Of a DNA stretch of 64,000 nucleotides, positions 1 to 12,790 are shown in pieces. The notes beneath the pieces are model-generated. The model searched no databases and had not been told where the DNA came from. It saw only the letters and a program-made list of their open reading frames with translations. Position 1 is the first letter of the stretch, and each line of letters begins with the position of its first letter. Made by a program: the position numbers and the translations under genes. The stretch spans positions 62,001 through 126,000 of the forward strand of contig RCSZ01000002.1 of NCBI GenBank assembly GCA_014898425.1. Direction: 5' to 3'. The stretch is from Botryotinia globosa (Eukaryota; Ascomycota; Leotiomycetes; Helotiales; Sclerotiniaceae).

Positions 1-467
1 ACATCAAACCTCGAGCAGCATCACTCAAACTCTTGAGCAACTTACTTGTTTCTCAGCTTACCTGTTTCTCAACGCCGAGACTCTAGCTTGTCCAAAAGAG
101 TTAGCTCAATTTTCATTTTGAACTTTCCCACAATCTCAAAATAATATTGATTTACAATTTGGAATTTACACGCTGCCTCTTATTGACCTTGACGCCTGAC
201 CTGGACTTCTCATCAATTCTGCAAGGCTGCGTTCCAGAACCTTGTCATTTTCTATACTCTGGAAATTATCACACATCTTTTCTCGAATATAATCGATTTC
301 GGCTGCGTTCTTAAATCGTTTTATTCACCTTGCCGAAGTTCATCACTTTCAAGCGGTCGCATTCTGCCGATAAACTCTCTCTGTCTTTTACCACTCGCCA
401 ACAACACCCACCTTGCACTTTTTAGAATCACATTAAAACTCGGTATACTCTGCTGCCCGGTATCAAG
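1..467. promoter_or_regulatory. upstream region/leader of the 468 gene
   Basis: No gene is seen. The last 150 bases before the ATG at 468 are rich in C and T with scattered CA, which is usual for a fungal promoter and 5' leader. No TATA box or known operator stands out. Confidence 0.4.
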
Positions 468-2398
468 ATGCGACACTTGCACGTCATGTTGACGATTTTG
501 ATCGTCTGCCTGTGTTCATTTTTGAGCATGGCAGATGGCTCAGGTTCGAGCATAAGCATCAACGTTCTTACTCTTACGTCATATACTACCGTCTCACCCA
601 CTCCTATTGTCGTAACATCCTCAGAAGTATGTTGTCCGCGATACCAGACCGATGTGTTCGATGCTAACAGATGTTTTAGTTTGTGACACCAGCTGACCAG
701 ATTCCTGTCACCTTGACTTCTGCACTGGTCGTTATTTATACCGTCTATCCAGAAAATGAGTCTCCAATAAGAGGAACTGCAACTGAGTTTGCATACCCTA
801 CATACCTTCCATCGATTGCTGCAACTGTTGCAACATTATCAACCAGCACTACGAGCCTTCCCATCCCACAGACAACTGATAGCTCAGACACTGTTGAGAC
901 TGATAGCTCAAGTACTGTCGAATCTAGTAGCTCGAGCAATGTTGACAAAAGCACTGGGCCAACAGCATCTTCCACTCGGTCGGCGACTTCGACAAGTAAG
1001 CCAAGTATTGCACCGACCTCTTCTAAAACATCATCATCGGCAATAGCAACTGGCACATTGGTATCAACTCCGCCAAGCAACAATGCCCATAAGTCGGTTC
1101 CAATTGTGGCAATTATAGTGCCTGCTATCGTCGGCGCCATCCTCGCCATCGCTGCACTTGGTTTGCTTGCATGGTGGTTACGCAGAAGAAATTTGAAGAA
1201 GAAAGGCAATAACGCGTCGAACTCCATGGCATCAAGACAAGGAAATATTTACGATGGACATAGCCAATGCTTAAACACAGGAAATAGGGTTTCATGCCAA
1301 GCAGGAAATTCACGACAGGATCGTTTAAGTGTCTTAGATACCTTGGGCTTAACAGACAAAAAGTTGTGGCCATCTTGGCCTTTCGGCGACAAGATGACCT
1401 TGGGCACTGGTGCTATCAAGCAAGCTATGATGGGAGCTGCAGTACCAGTTTCATCAACACCATCGCGACCGGTAAGATCTTATGAGCATGAGTTGCAGTT
1501 TATCACCAGTCCTCGGCCAGCAGAACTTCCAGGCGATCCAACATTATCTGAGAATGAAGTTTCAACAGTACACCAACAACAAACCGAGAATGGCACATCC
1601 ATCGCGCCTCCTATTCCGCCGAAATCTCCAGACAGGGATCTCAAGCTATATGGAAGAAATGCCACTGGACATGCTCCACCTGGGTTGGAACCTTCAAATG
1701 TTAAGAAGAGCATTGATGATTCATCAATGCCACGATGGTCGAATTTTGACGGTCATCTGTCAAACCAAAGTTCTGAACTTCATGGAGCAGTCGCATCCCC
1801 TTCTACGCCAACTACAGCATGGCCGCATGGCAGCAATTCACAAGTTATCGCGCCCGCGCTTCCTCAGGTTCAGAACGACTCGGCTACAACACCAGCAAAG
1901 GCATGGGTCGAACCACCATCACGATTCTCTACTCCCTCAAACAACTCTACCTCGCCCGATGCAACTTCAAATGGCAGCGTTAACAACAGTCCAAAGCAAT
2001 GGATTGAACCAACCTCTAATGTTGCAACTGGAACAAGAAATCGCGCGCATAATGCCATCCCACCTTCCCCGGTAGAAGCCGATACCCTGCGTACTGTCGC
2101 AGAACGCGACAACACCTTGGCAATGCTAGAGGGCCGTCAAAAAGCCCATGTAACTGGAAGTATCTCAGGCATTTTTGGTGGAAACGAACAACTGAGACTG
2201 TACAATGAATCCGTGAAGAGAGCTAGACAAAGAAGCATTGGCAGAGGAAGAGAGCTCCAAAGCAGGTTTCCGTTTGCGAGAGCACCTGTACCAGGCACAG
2301 TAACAGATGCTAACCATGACGTCTCTTACACTACAACAGCTGCAGGAACTTCAATTCGACGTGTTGACAAAGACAATGGTTTTGGAGGATGGATGTGA
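468..2398 (+). CDS. single-pass membrane protein with Ser/Thr-rich ectodomain (Mid2/WSC-like architecture)
   Basis: Two exons, 468-626 and 680-2398, give about 625 residues. The 53-nt intron 627-679 has a GTATGT donor, a GCTAAC branch site and a TTTTAG acceptor, and the frame is kept at a codon boundary. Residues 1-22 are a hydrophobic signal peptide. Residues 50-190 are dense in Ser and Thr, a probable O-mannosylated stalk. One membrane helix follows at about 193-219, with an Arg/Lys stop-transfer run after it. The remaining 400 residues are a low-complexity cytosolic tail with proline motifs such as APPIPPKSP, which could bind SH3 domains. The architecture matches fungal cell-wall stress sensors and related surface proteins, but no cysteine-rich WSC domain is visible, so a sensor role is inference. 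The start is the first ATG with a signal peptide. Confidence 0.8.
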
Positions 2399-3339
2399 AG
2401 TATTCGCTAGCGTAATGGTAACGAAGTCATGACTACATGATCACTGCGGTGAAGCATTAAAGGCGTTGGAGGATTCAAACAGAAACACTTCTGGTGGAGC
2501 TTTTGGTGACTCTCCTTTTCTCTTTCTTTTGTATTTACGTTCTTTGTTCCGAGATCACTTGAAGGTTGATAAGAAATTGAAGGATGGTGGCCTTGGTAAA
2601 TGAATGGATTGATGGATTGATTTGATTGACTGGGGGAATAATATGGGATGATTGACAGAGAAAGCTCTTTGCGATGAAGGAAAGAAAGCTAATCACACAA
2701 GCAAATCTCCTCTGTCTTTCCTCTTGGGAATCTTCAGAAGCTTGAATAATGATGAAACGAAATGGGATTTCTTTAGTGTAAAATACACAATTGATAGAAA
2801 TCAGAATAAAAAGTATTAATTACAATGCGAATTTAGTTGAACTTGGTGAAAAAGTAAAGATTGAGAGATGAGGTCGGAACAAAATTTAAGACTTTCCGAC
2901 ATTTCCGAGGATTACCCTTTCGAATGTCTTTCAATCCTCTTGATGTTCATGTTGTATGTGTAAGAACACTACATCACTTGATCACACAACTTCAATCGAA
3001 GCATTTTGTTCAGTACTACAATCTTTCTTTAGCATCCGTCTAGTTTATCAATGCTTGCGGAAATCCTTACAATCTCGATGGTTGTCTGCAGGGTGAGCAG
3101 GTGAAATGTTTGATTCAATCAGTCACATTGCTTGAAGAAGATACATCGAACGGGAATTTAATAGTATATTTTGGCCAAAGAACTTTTCATGATTACTCAA
3201 TAAGAGATTGATCCACTATCCGCCGTTCCGCCTATCCAACATTTTGAAGCTCTGCACAAATCTGTGGTATTTATTCCCATGATACCCAAACACAAACGCC
3301 GATTCGCCAGCCCTCTCCCAGCTATTGGGAATCACCAGC
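2399..3339. other. convergent intergenic region
   Basis: This lies between two genes whose 3' ends face each other. It is AT-rich with A/T runs that could serve 3' end formation. I see no gene or repeat worth naming apart from a short ATTGATGGATTGATTTGATTG stretch near 2610, split here as imperfect GATT repeats. Confidence 0.4.
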
Positions 3340-5477
3340 CTACCTCAGAGCCAAGCTCCTCCTAACTTCTAAACTAATCCCTTTACAACGTCCAGCCATC
3401 ACTCCCCGTTCCACCTCATCATCCACCAAATCTCTCAAATCCAAGCTGGTACTTCCATCCATCTGTCCCATCAACCCCTGCCTCTCAGCAAAAAGTCCCT
3501 CTTCTCTTTCTCTCTGATTGTCCTTCATCAGCCCTTGCATTTCCACCTCCTCCATATCATCTTCCTCCCCTTCCAAGAATATTTCATGTCCACTTCCCTC
3601 ATAAACCCACATAGCTGTTACACATCCTGCCGCAGCCACCACTGCCGTTTCCCACCATGCCCATCCCACTACTCCCTTTTCCAACCCTTGTCCATACCAA
3701 ATTCCACCTACCACCGGTCCCACTGTGCGGAAGCCCGCTGAGACTGATTGTCCAATTCCGTGTATGGTACCCAGAACGGAAGGATGAGGCGAGCAATTAT
3801 TCAATAAGATAATCGTAGCAGGGAGCGTGAAAGTTCTCGCTGAAACAGCAAGTAAAAGTACAAAGAAAATTCCAATCCAGATCGCAGGCCCGGCAGCAGG
3901 CGCAGGTGCGAGAGTACTGGAAGGCAATACGGCCAAATACGGAGCAACGAAATAAGCGATAGGGAACAAAATTAGAAAAAATCGAAAGCAAAGGAGGGTA
4001 CCAAGTCTTGCGTGCACAGGTGGATAAAGAAGAACTTGTAGAGCCATGCCAAGGACGCCGAGAATGGATGTTGCAAAGCCGACTGTTGCGGCAGGCATAC
4101 CGAGACCTCCGGTGAATACAAAGGGAAGAGACCGTGAAACATTGGAAGTAGGTCGTGGAGTAGAGAGAAAAAGTGACCAGATATTTGTGAAAGCTCCAAG
4201 ATGGAAATCAAAGAATGCGCCGGTAATCAGGGTGAATATTACGTTTTTGGTCCAGATGCGATTAAAGGGCAATTTATTTGCGGTGGGACGAGTATTTGAT
4301 TTAGGTTCGAAGTTCTCGAGGCTATCAGTTGAGGTCTCAAGATGAGAGTATTCAATCGGGACAACAATAGTTCCAAACCCTATTGATTGTTTAATCCGAT
4401 TCATCAAATTGATTCCGTAATCAAATTGGCCACGTGCCGAAGGAAGAGTCTAAGATGAAGCCACAGGTTAGCATCCGTATCCGTATATGCGGGGGTGGAT
4501 ACATGAAGATGTATCCCACGTCAAGAGCACGTACCTCTTCTAGACCCAAGAATACGATGACGCCCGTAGTTGCTAAGAAGACGGCATTGAGAATACCAGG
4601 AAGAGCATAGGGATATGATTTAAGCCACTCAAATCCGAATGCAGCTTGGTCACCGAAAAGACTAGGGAGTGACATTGCTGGATCTGCAAGTAATCCACCC
4701 ATAACTATGAGCAATATTAGTACATGAGGATGTGATTGATGCAATATATATATAAACATACCTGGGCCCAATATACCAGCCACGTTGAAACTCATAGGCA
4801 AGAGCAAAAATGCCCGAGATTGATATTTCTTCTCTTTGGTGAACTCTGCAACCATGGTACGTCTAATTGAGAAAGTTTAGCTATTGTGGATTTGGAATTG
4901 AAGAATCTAGAACTAACATTATTCCAACAGTACCATTGATAGCACCACCAAAGGCACGAAACAAAGCCGCTTGCCAGAACGTCGTCGAGAAGCCATATCC
5001 CATACATGAGATGGCTGTTCCAACCAACCCAATCATGAGAACCACCTTCCTCCCCCAGGTATCAGCGGCTTTACCCCATAGCACCGCAGTACAGACCTGA
5101 GCTCCGGTGAAACACCCCTGTAAGATCCCCGCCTGTGACGAAATAGCAGCATCAGACAAGCCAGGATCGAAGCTCTTCAGCTGATAGAACATATAAGCTT
5201 GCAATGAAGCAATTTGTAAGAAATCTACCAATCTAGAGAAGAAGAGGATGGCTAATTGATCTTTCCGAGGCAGTGACATCCATGTCACTGCTTGTGGTTT
5301 GGGACCAGATGCTTCTGAATCGGGCTCAGAGGCAGTACTAGGTCGTGAATCAAAGACCTCACGTGGGGATGGAGGGACGAGAGAGGTATGTCTGCGATGA
5401 AAACCGCTTACCCCTCCTCTATGCTCGGGCAAGGCCAGCGACCATAAAGGTGTTGGGATATTAATTTTCTCCGACAT
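3340..5477 (-). CDS. MFS transporter, DHA1-like (YCR023C-type)
   Basis: Four exons on the minus strand: 5477-4918, 4862-4762, 4704-4535 and 4449-3340, giving 646 residues. Donors are GTTAGT, GTATGT and GTACGT, and frame continuity gives the junction peptides GTVGIIRTMVAEF, GILGPVMGGLL and GLEETLPSARG, all typical of this family. The signature loop GKAADTWGRK is at residues 144-153 and is the MFS motif A. Hydrophobic helices follow in two halves separated by a polar loop around 310-345. The first 70 residues are a polar cytosolic extension and the last 80 are acidic. The family is a proton-coupled exporter of small molecules in fungal plasma or vacuolar membranes; the substrate cannot be read from sequence. 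The gene appears intact. Confidence 0.88.
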
Positions 5478-7549
5478 AGTCCTTAATTCTCAAACAAAAA
5501 TTGAAAAAAGGTGATGAAATGAAACGGAATCCCAAAATACAGAAGAAAAGAATCAACAAGCCAAAATTCGGATGGTACAAGTCAACAACTTAACCAGAGC
5601 AGAGAAATATGTTGGATGGAAAATAATGGAGCGGGCTCGGTCCAGAATTCTGCCAAGCTATCAAATGAATGTAAAGAAAGGATAGAACGGAAAGGAAGAT
5701 GGATCAAAGAAAAGTACATGCCAAAAGTAGTAGAAAGGAAGTTCTGTTATTCGATCTTCATCAATCAGCCATCTCGGACGTCCTCCTCTACTCGGAGGTT
5801 ATTATTATTAGCCTTCTTCCTCGTGGACAGTCTGAAATTCCCTTTACTCTATACTTACTCTATCCTTGCTAGTGGTGTGCGTATGGGATATACATCATCG
5901 TCAATTTCAAAATTAAGCTTGCCCCATAGCTTTGTACTCTTTAGGTGAGGCTTCATGGAGCGAGAGAATGGTTGGTTGCCTTTGTGATCCACCAGATTCC
6001 AAGTTCCTACATCCAAGGACCAACTCTCCAAGCCTCCCAAGGTTCTGCATTTTCCCAAAGGCCTTTGGTTCTCGGTTTGTTCCTTCTTTCTTCTTTTTGG
6101 GGGGGGGGATCACCACTCAAGAGCTCTTGGTTGATGTTCGTCCAACTCCAATAGGGATAAGCATAAGAAAAACCAAATAAGCAAGGGTCTGCGTTAGTGG
6201 AGGTCAGTAGCAAGGTAATGAAAGTGTCACAGATGATCGGAAAGAAGTTCAAGGGTTGGCCGGTGTTCCAATGTTCAATGCTTATTTTAGTCCTCAGTAT
6301 CTACTAAGTAATAGTCAGTGTTTGTTTACGCGGCACTAAGATTTTGTTCGAAAAGAATCCCCACTATAACCCCATGTACTGGAGACTGGAGTATCCATAG
6401 GCGTACCTGGTAATCAGCAGGTGGGTAATGATAAAGACACACCTCTCTCCCATCTAACGTTCAATGGGCAATTTATGGAAGTTTATAAAGGTTGAATATC
6501 TCAATTCAAATGATATATAGACAGACTATAGGTAGTGGTTGCTTCCGGGACCGAAGAACAAGAAACCTTCCACTGCTTGGGTTGAAATTACAGTATTGGG
6601 GATGTTGTCCACGACGATCATTTGACGTGTATCCGTTATAATTTGTCTTAAATAGGCCCTCATTTATTCAATCCAAAAGATGGTTTTATGTGAAACGATG
6701 GGCAACTTTGTATGAGAATTAGATAAGGATGTGGAGGATATCAAACCACGCTTCTATGCTTAATCGTGTTTCTTCTATTGATAGACATTTGTAATTTGTA
6801 TGGAGGAGCTTAGCACACTTTATTGTATATAATACATCAAATTGATTATCTCGTAGGATTGATATATACGTCGGCAACATGATAGACCGTTACTGTAATG
6901 GCAGTGATGAGAAGCGCGACAAGACAAGCGCCCAGTCTTGGCGCGTCGTAATTGGTTCCACCGTGTTCACGTCCCCTGTTTGCTTCATTTGAAACCTCAA
7001 GACTCCCTTCCCAGTGCACATACATCAACATCTATCTATATTCCATCCAACGCTACTCCTAATATGACATTTCCGAGAAACCCATTACGAATTCCCAATT
7101 GCTATCATGCATGCGTGTATCTACGGAATACGCTGTACGCTCTACTTCAATCATGTTCCTTTCTTCGTACTAACTTGGTAGATCTTGTATGCGATCCTAT
7201 ACACACCATCCTCAAGACTACCGTCTGACATATGGCATTATGTCTTCCTCACACAACAGGATCCAAGCTTTGAAGCTCCTGAATTCCAAGGTCTAACTTG
7301 CACTTCGCAATAAACAAAAGTTCTAATCACCCTTCGGACCCACATACACATAATAGTAGGACTTGTCCAGCTTTTCGTGCTTCGATGGAGTAAAGTGTAA
7401 AGTATTTCTGCTTGCCAGTTGCCCTCTATATCCTAGTAGGTTTTCATCCGTCACTTCCCTTTGTGTATCATTATTCATTCTTTTGCATACTTCCATGAGC
7501 AAATGTCACACTTTCTTCTATTCTCTTGTTTCTTTTCCACCAGGTTACC
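5478..7549. other. intergenic region between MFS and ASST genes
   Basis: Divergent intergenic region of 2 kb. A run of ten G lies at 6099-6108. Short open frames on both strands (for example minus 7031-6846, with a hydrophobic stretch) lack splice context or family features and are not called. The last 250 bases are C/T-rich and probably form the leader of the gene at 7550. Confidence 0.4.
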
Positions 7550-9413
7550 ATGGGGTTGAAAATATTATTACTGTTTTCTCTTCTCGCCTCCTTCTTACCC
7601 GTCCTCGTTGCTGCTGAATTGGGTGCTCTCCATAGTGATGATGCTTTTGATGTCGGCAGCTATGGATCTTATCCAGTCCGTACCTACATGTCAACCGATG
7701 TCGTTTCCCCGCGTTTGAATATTTTGCGATCGAGCTCATTATGCCGAAATGATCTGTATTGGGTATTTAGTCCTCGCGGGAGCTCTGTCAGTGAACCGGG
7801 TGCAATGATTTTGGATTCGGCAGGAAATTTAATCTGGACCAAGGGAGGTTATGATCAAGTCTACAACCTTCAGGTACAGGAATACATGGGGGAAAAGTAT
7901 TTGACATTCTGGGCTGGAACAGATGCTGTGCAGGGACATGGTGCAGGAACTTATTATATGGTCAGTACAAGTTCTCTCGTATTTGTAAGTCTTTGCTTTA
8001 ACTAACTTTGCGCAGCTTGACAAAAACTATAAGGAGGTTCACCACGTCGTTGCAGCAAACGGTCTCGCAGGCGATCTACACGACTTCACCATCACTGAAA
8101 ATGGTACAGCTTTGATTACCATTTACGATGTTGTTGTAGCTAATTTATCATATGTTGAAATACCACAAGGATATGTTTGGGATTGTGTTATACAGGAAAT
8201 TGACTTGGCCTCCGGAAAGCTCCTTTTTCAATGGAGAGCGGCAGATCATTATCCGATCTCCGATACATACAGAGAAATGCCTGCGGGAAATGGAGGAGTA
8301 AACTCTGCTTTCGACTTCTTTCACATAAACAGTATCGACAAGGATTCCAAAGGCAATTATCTTATTTCCAGCAGATATTTTCATTCCCTCACCTACATAA
8401 ACGGGACAAATGGGGATATCATTTGGATTCTAGGAGGCAAGAAAAACATGTTCACGGATCTTTCTGGGGGTCTAGCTACCAATTTCGCATATCAACATGA
8501 TGCTCGCTGGCGTCACAATCGCACCGCCATTTCTCTGTTCGACAACGCAGGATATGATGCTCATCCCGGAAATGCTACACGTGGACTCCTCGTCTTGCTT
8601 GATGAAATCAACATGACGGTAGAAGTCATTCGTGAATACATGAATCCCAACGGTGTCTACGCCATCTCACAAGGAAACTTCCAAATGCTCGAAGATGGGC
8701 ATGTAATCATGGGTTATGGAAACACAGGCGCATTCACTGAATACGATCCCAATGGAACCGCGATCTGTGATGTACACTTCGGACCACAAAGTCGTTTTGG
8801 CGCAGGAGAAGTCCAATCATATCGAACCTTTAAATTCGATTGGCATGGATGGCCGACGACTGACCCTGACGTACGAATATTGACCAATGGAGATGATTGG
8901 TTGAGCTTTTATGTGAGCTGGAATGGAGCAACGGAAGTCACGAGATGGTTATTACAAGGAGCCGATGAGTCTGAAGCAGAAGAGGAAGAGTGGACGACTC
9001 TGGATTATGCCGACAAAACTACTTTTGAGACGGAGTTCGAAATTTATCGTTTGTATCCGAGATATTTGAGAGTGAAGGGAATAGGAAGTTACAATAACTT
9101 TACAGGACAGCAAGAGTTATTGGGGGTAAGTTCTTCTCTGGACGTAAATTTGGAACAGGTAAGGCTGACTCATCTCTTTTGTTAGACTTCAAGAACCTTT
9201 AATGCTAATACTGGTATGCAGATTTGGTCATTGAAGCCAGTGAGATTAGAGGGGTCGAGTAGTTGGCCATGGCTCACATTAATGGCGTTTGCGGGGGTGA
9301 CTGGGCTAGTGGTGGGAATCAGAGAAGCGATGATTTGGAGGAGAAAGAAGAGGGGAGCTAGTTTATTGAGGTGGAGGCCTAGGGGCTTGGGGGTTCCATT
9401 GTTATCTGGGTAG
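7550..9413 (+). CDS. arylsulfotransferase (ASST) family secreted/membrane protein
   Basis: Three exons, 7550-7960, 8016-9125 and 9222-9413, give 570 residues. Introns of 55 and 96 nt have GTCAGT and GTAAGT donors and CAG acceptors, both at codon boundaries. The start at 7550 has a good context (ACCATGG) and opens a signal peptide (residues 1-21). The body resembles fungal ASST proteins (PF14269-like), with repeated beta-blade segments such as HDARWRHN, DNAGYD and GNFQMLEDGH. At least six N-glycosylation sequons fit an extracellular or luminal fold. A C-terminal membrane helix at about 522-546 is followed by basic residues, so it is probably a type I membrane protein. Bacterial relatives move sulfate between phenols; whether fungal members do so is not established. 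A sulfotransferase-like gene lies 1.3 kb away in convergent orientation. Confidence 0.85.
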
Positions 9414-10737
9414 CGCATGGGGTTTGGGAACGGGCGAATATCATTGGGAACATATGGGGGGAGTTTTGGCTGGGAATTTGTTTCTTTATATAGGACACCA
9501 CCTTTTTCAAAGATTTACTTGTTTGTATAGTCATCTTTCCAAAGGGAGAGAGCTGGAGATGCCATTGCATAAACTCACATAGATACCTGTTTGAAGATGA
9601 ATTCAAATCACGATATAATTCAAACCTGCGCACTTGGAGTGCCGTTTCATTCCAACGATGTTCATCCGATACACCGTAATCGCACTCCTTACCATTAATA
9701 GCCCAACATCGACCGCAATCACAGATCATATCCCATCCTATAAATTCCTATCCTACACCCATACCCATTATAATTACCTCCAACATAGGAACCGCACGCA
9801 ATGAAAATCCATGCCCAAAACAGAACGACTCACGCATATGAAAAGCACAGACGAAAACACCAGGAAACACGAATCGTGAGCTCTTGTTGGTTTAGTATAT
9901 TCCAGTCTTCGTCCTCTGGCCGCGTCATCGTGGCGGTAGGATGTGGAATATGGAGTATGCGATGTTGATGGATGGGTAGGAAATGAGTATGAGTGGTATG
10001 AGCATGGTTTGGTAGATGGAGTCCGAGAATGGATTCAAATCTTATCTTATCGATCTTTTCCATTACTTTTCTCGGCTTACCCTAGACGTTACGAATGAGG
10101 ATAGGTGATGGTATGTTATGTGTCCACTTGTCAGAATTTTGCAGTTCGGGACGGGCTTTATATGGTTTTGTAAGATCCGAGGTTCTCCTAATGCATGAGT
10201 GATATTAATGCTAATGCTAATACTTGATTTGTATAACTAGTTAGGTTACGGAGTGTATTTATCAAATATTGGCTTGGGTCGGGGTCCGAAGCGATTGTAT
10301 TTGTGCTAATTGATGTGCAAGTACCTAGGTAGCTCCTAGGCCAGGTACATATTACACAAGCTCGATACTGGACGGCAAGATATGATACCTATCAGAAAGA
10401 TATCTAAAATGAGATAATTTAAACATCAAACCGAATTTTCATACTTGAAAAGAATAAATTGAAACGACCTCGAAAGGTGGGATATAGGTATGCTACGCTA
10501 CCACTTAATTATATACAGAAAACAAATAAATGACCCAACAAAATAGAAAGCTAGAATATACCATACAAGCCTGTATTGTATGTATTGTTCTAGCCAGAAC
10601 CCCCAAACCCCAATGATGATGCTTGATGTAAAGACATACAAGCCGTTTTCCCAATCCCGATTTTTTGTTTTACCTGTTCGTAGCTCCCATCTTCTTTTCC
10701 GAAGTCTCTCCGCTACCCCTCCATTATCCCTCTTCAT
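9414..10737. other. intergenic region between two convergent genes
   Basis: No gene can be supported. A minus-strand frame around 10063-9830 has a short plausible peptide beginning MTRPEDEDWNIL at about 9932 but no continuation through recognisable splice sites. Near 10321-10350 there is a CCTAGG-rich palindromic patch (GTACCTAGGTAG, then CTCCTAGG), a motif seen again elsewhere in the window. Confidence 0.35.
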
Positions 10738-11660
10738 CTACAACATATTCCAAATGCGCATCAAACAAACGTATGCCAATCCGCACCCAACCACAATGCA
10801 AAAATATCTGAACAAGACGTTCATCAATTGACATCTGTTTCTCCACCTCGAACGATCAATGAAATCATTGTTATCGTTCACCCTTGGGAATGGTCTATCT
10901 TTAGGAACTGCCTCTCCCAAGAACTCGCACAAATTTTCCCATCCATCCGTAATTCTATATTCCAATAACCTTCCCTCGCCAGCTGGACCCATGGCCTTTA
11001 CAATATTCCTGACATTTTCATAATGTTCGGTATAGATTTGTTTTCCCTGGTTCTCAAAATCGCCCTTGAAGAAACAATCGAAGAATTCCTGCAACATGGG
11101 TTTATACATGCTGGCGGCCCAACTCCAGCCCTTCAACTTCTCAAGCTCCCAATCCTTGACGCGCCAATTGACAGTCTTGAGAGTAGATGCGTGCCAGGAA
11201 TCGACGTCGCGGTTTGTGAGGATGATTTTAGCTTCGGGGTATGCGGCGATGAGTTCGGGGGCGAAAGCAACGGCAGGCCAATCGCAAACAGCTTGGCAGT
11301 GGCCGAGGAGCTGATCCCAGTCTGCGCGCGTGAAGGCGGGGCCGTTGTGATATTTGGCATCGAAGGCATCGCGCCAGAGGAGACAGTCGGGAGGGTTCTC
11401 GATACTGGCTGACATCATGTGGTAGGTATCTACGTATCCCAATTCGCGCATTGCTGCTCTCATTGCTGTGGGGCTTGTTAGTATTTTTTCAAAGAGGGGA
11501 AGTCTAGAAGAGAATACGAACATGCAGTTCCGGTTCTACCCAGACCGAGAATGAGAACTTTCATAGGGACTGTACGGCGACAGTTGCGGCGGTTGATATC
11601 GGTGTCTGCAGTGAAGATATCCGTGATAGGTTTTGGTGTATAGAGACGTGAGTTCGCCAT
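10738..11660 (-). CDS. P-loop sulfotransferase-like protein (Sulfotransfer_4 type)
   Basis: Two exons, 11660-11522 and 11465-10738, give 288 residues. The 56-nt intron has a GTTCGT donor and CACAG acceptor, and splicing restores the P-loop LGLGRTGTASMR at residues 38-49. This loop holds the 5'-phosphosulfate group of PAPS in sulfotransferases. Later blocks LLWRDAFDAKYHNGPAF, KIILTNRDVDSWHAST (the 3'-phosphate-binding Arg/Ser region) and the C-terminal RPFPRVND are typical of fungal members, often mislabelled NAD-dependent epimerases. A C-terminal hydrophobic helix (about 260-283) suggests a tail anchor in the secretory membranes. Acceptor unknown. It converges on the ASST-family gene at 7550-9413. 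Confidence 0.85.
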
Positions 11661-12766
11661 TGTGAAGAGTTGTGATATGATTTGTATGTGAAAGAATGGT
11701 GTTGTACAACAATTGGAATAGGTGATGTATTCAAAGAACGAGTAAATGGGTATCTTAAGAAATGAAAAGCAGACTGAGATACAAGAGAGAGATAGTGAGA
11801 GAAGTTGTAAAAGCAGATAGAGATGAAATAAAAAAGAATTCTAGAAGAAATAAACCTACAAAAGAACCTCTATATCTATCTGATAAAGAAAGTTTAAGGC
11901 CAAGGTCTTTCCTGGCGGGTAGATCCATAATAGCATATCAACCCCCTCTCGTGGATTTTTAGGAACAGGGACCTCTAGAATTACGTAGACAGACCTTCTA
12001 GCCAGGATAGACCGGTTGGACCTTAGCACAATCTCAACATGTAACATTGAAGATTCGCGGCTTGATTATCTTGTCTGGACTATAGGTGGAGAGATGTGGG
12101 GGTGCTGGATATTTCAAGAGATTGGGATGAATATTGGATTGACGGGAAGCGCGCGTTCGTCTGTGAGTTCTGGAGGGAAATTCCAGACTATCTTCACTAG
12201 AAGCTGTAGACAACCGTGCATATCCTTGAATTGACATTTTATCTATCTCTACCGTTGTTTGGCATTTGACCTGGCCATAATTACCAGCAAGCAGAAGCTG
12301 CCAGCTGGAAAGGGGAAAATAAAACACGAGGATGCCGTGACTTGTGATGGAGGAAATTCTGGTAGAGCGTCTACCTGCGCGCAACATTCGTATGCACATC
12401 CCTCTTTCGTAGTACGAATTATATGAGCCTCAAAGAAATCATTCGGCCCCTTGATCATTTATTTGATTTGTACAACTCATCCAAGGAAAAGATATTCGAG
12501 AGCGCGTATCAAATACATGAATGATTTGCTAATATGGTACCATACGCATCTCCTCCTGATGATCCAAACGAAATTCATCGTTCATGATATCCAGTGATAG
12601 CACTCGGAACCCATTCGAGAATAATAGAGGTCTGTCTCTCTTCATTAAACCAAAAGTGGATCTATGTGAATTCCATGATTCCATGTGGTCTTCTTTTTCT
12701 CAACTCTGGAGTCCGTACGCCGCGTCCAGAAGAAAAGAATGGAGAAATTGATCAAGGATTCGATCA

Positions 12767-12790
12767 TCTCTCTCTCTCTCTCTCTCTCTC
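12767..12790. repeat. (TC)12 dinucleotide microsatellite
   Basis: Uninterrupted TC repeat in a non-coding region. Confidence 0.9.

Noticed and set aside
745..1227. Minus-strand frame of 160 codons
   Set aside because: It is the antisense shadow of the Ser/Thr-rich ectodomain gene; it has no independent support.
6846..7031. Minus-strand 61-codon frame with a hydrophobic stretch
   Set aside because: Possible small membrane protein, but there is no leader, splice site or family support.
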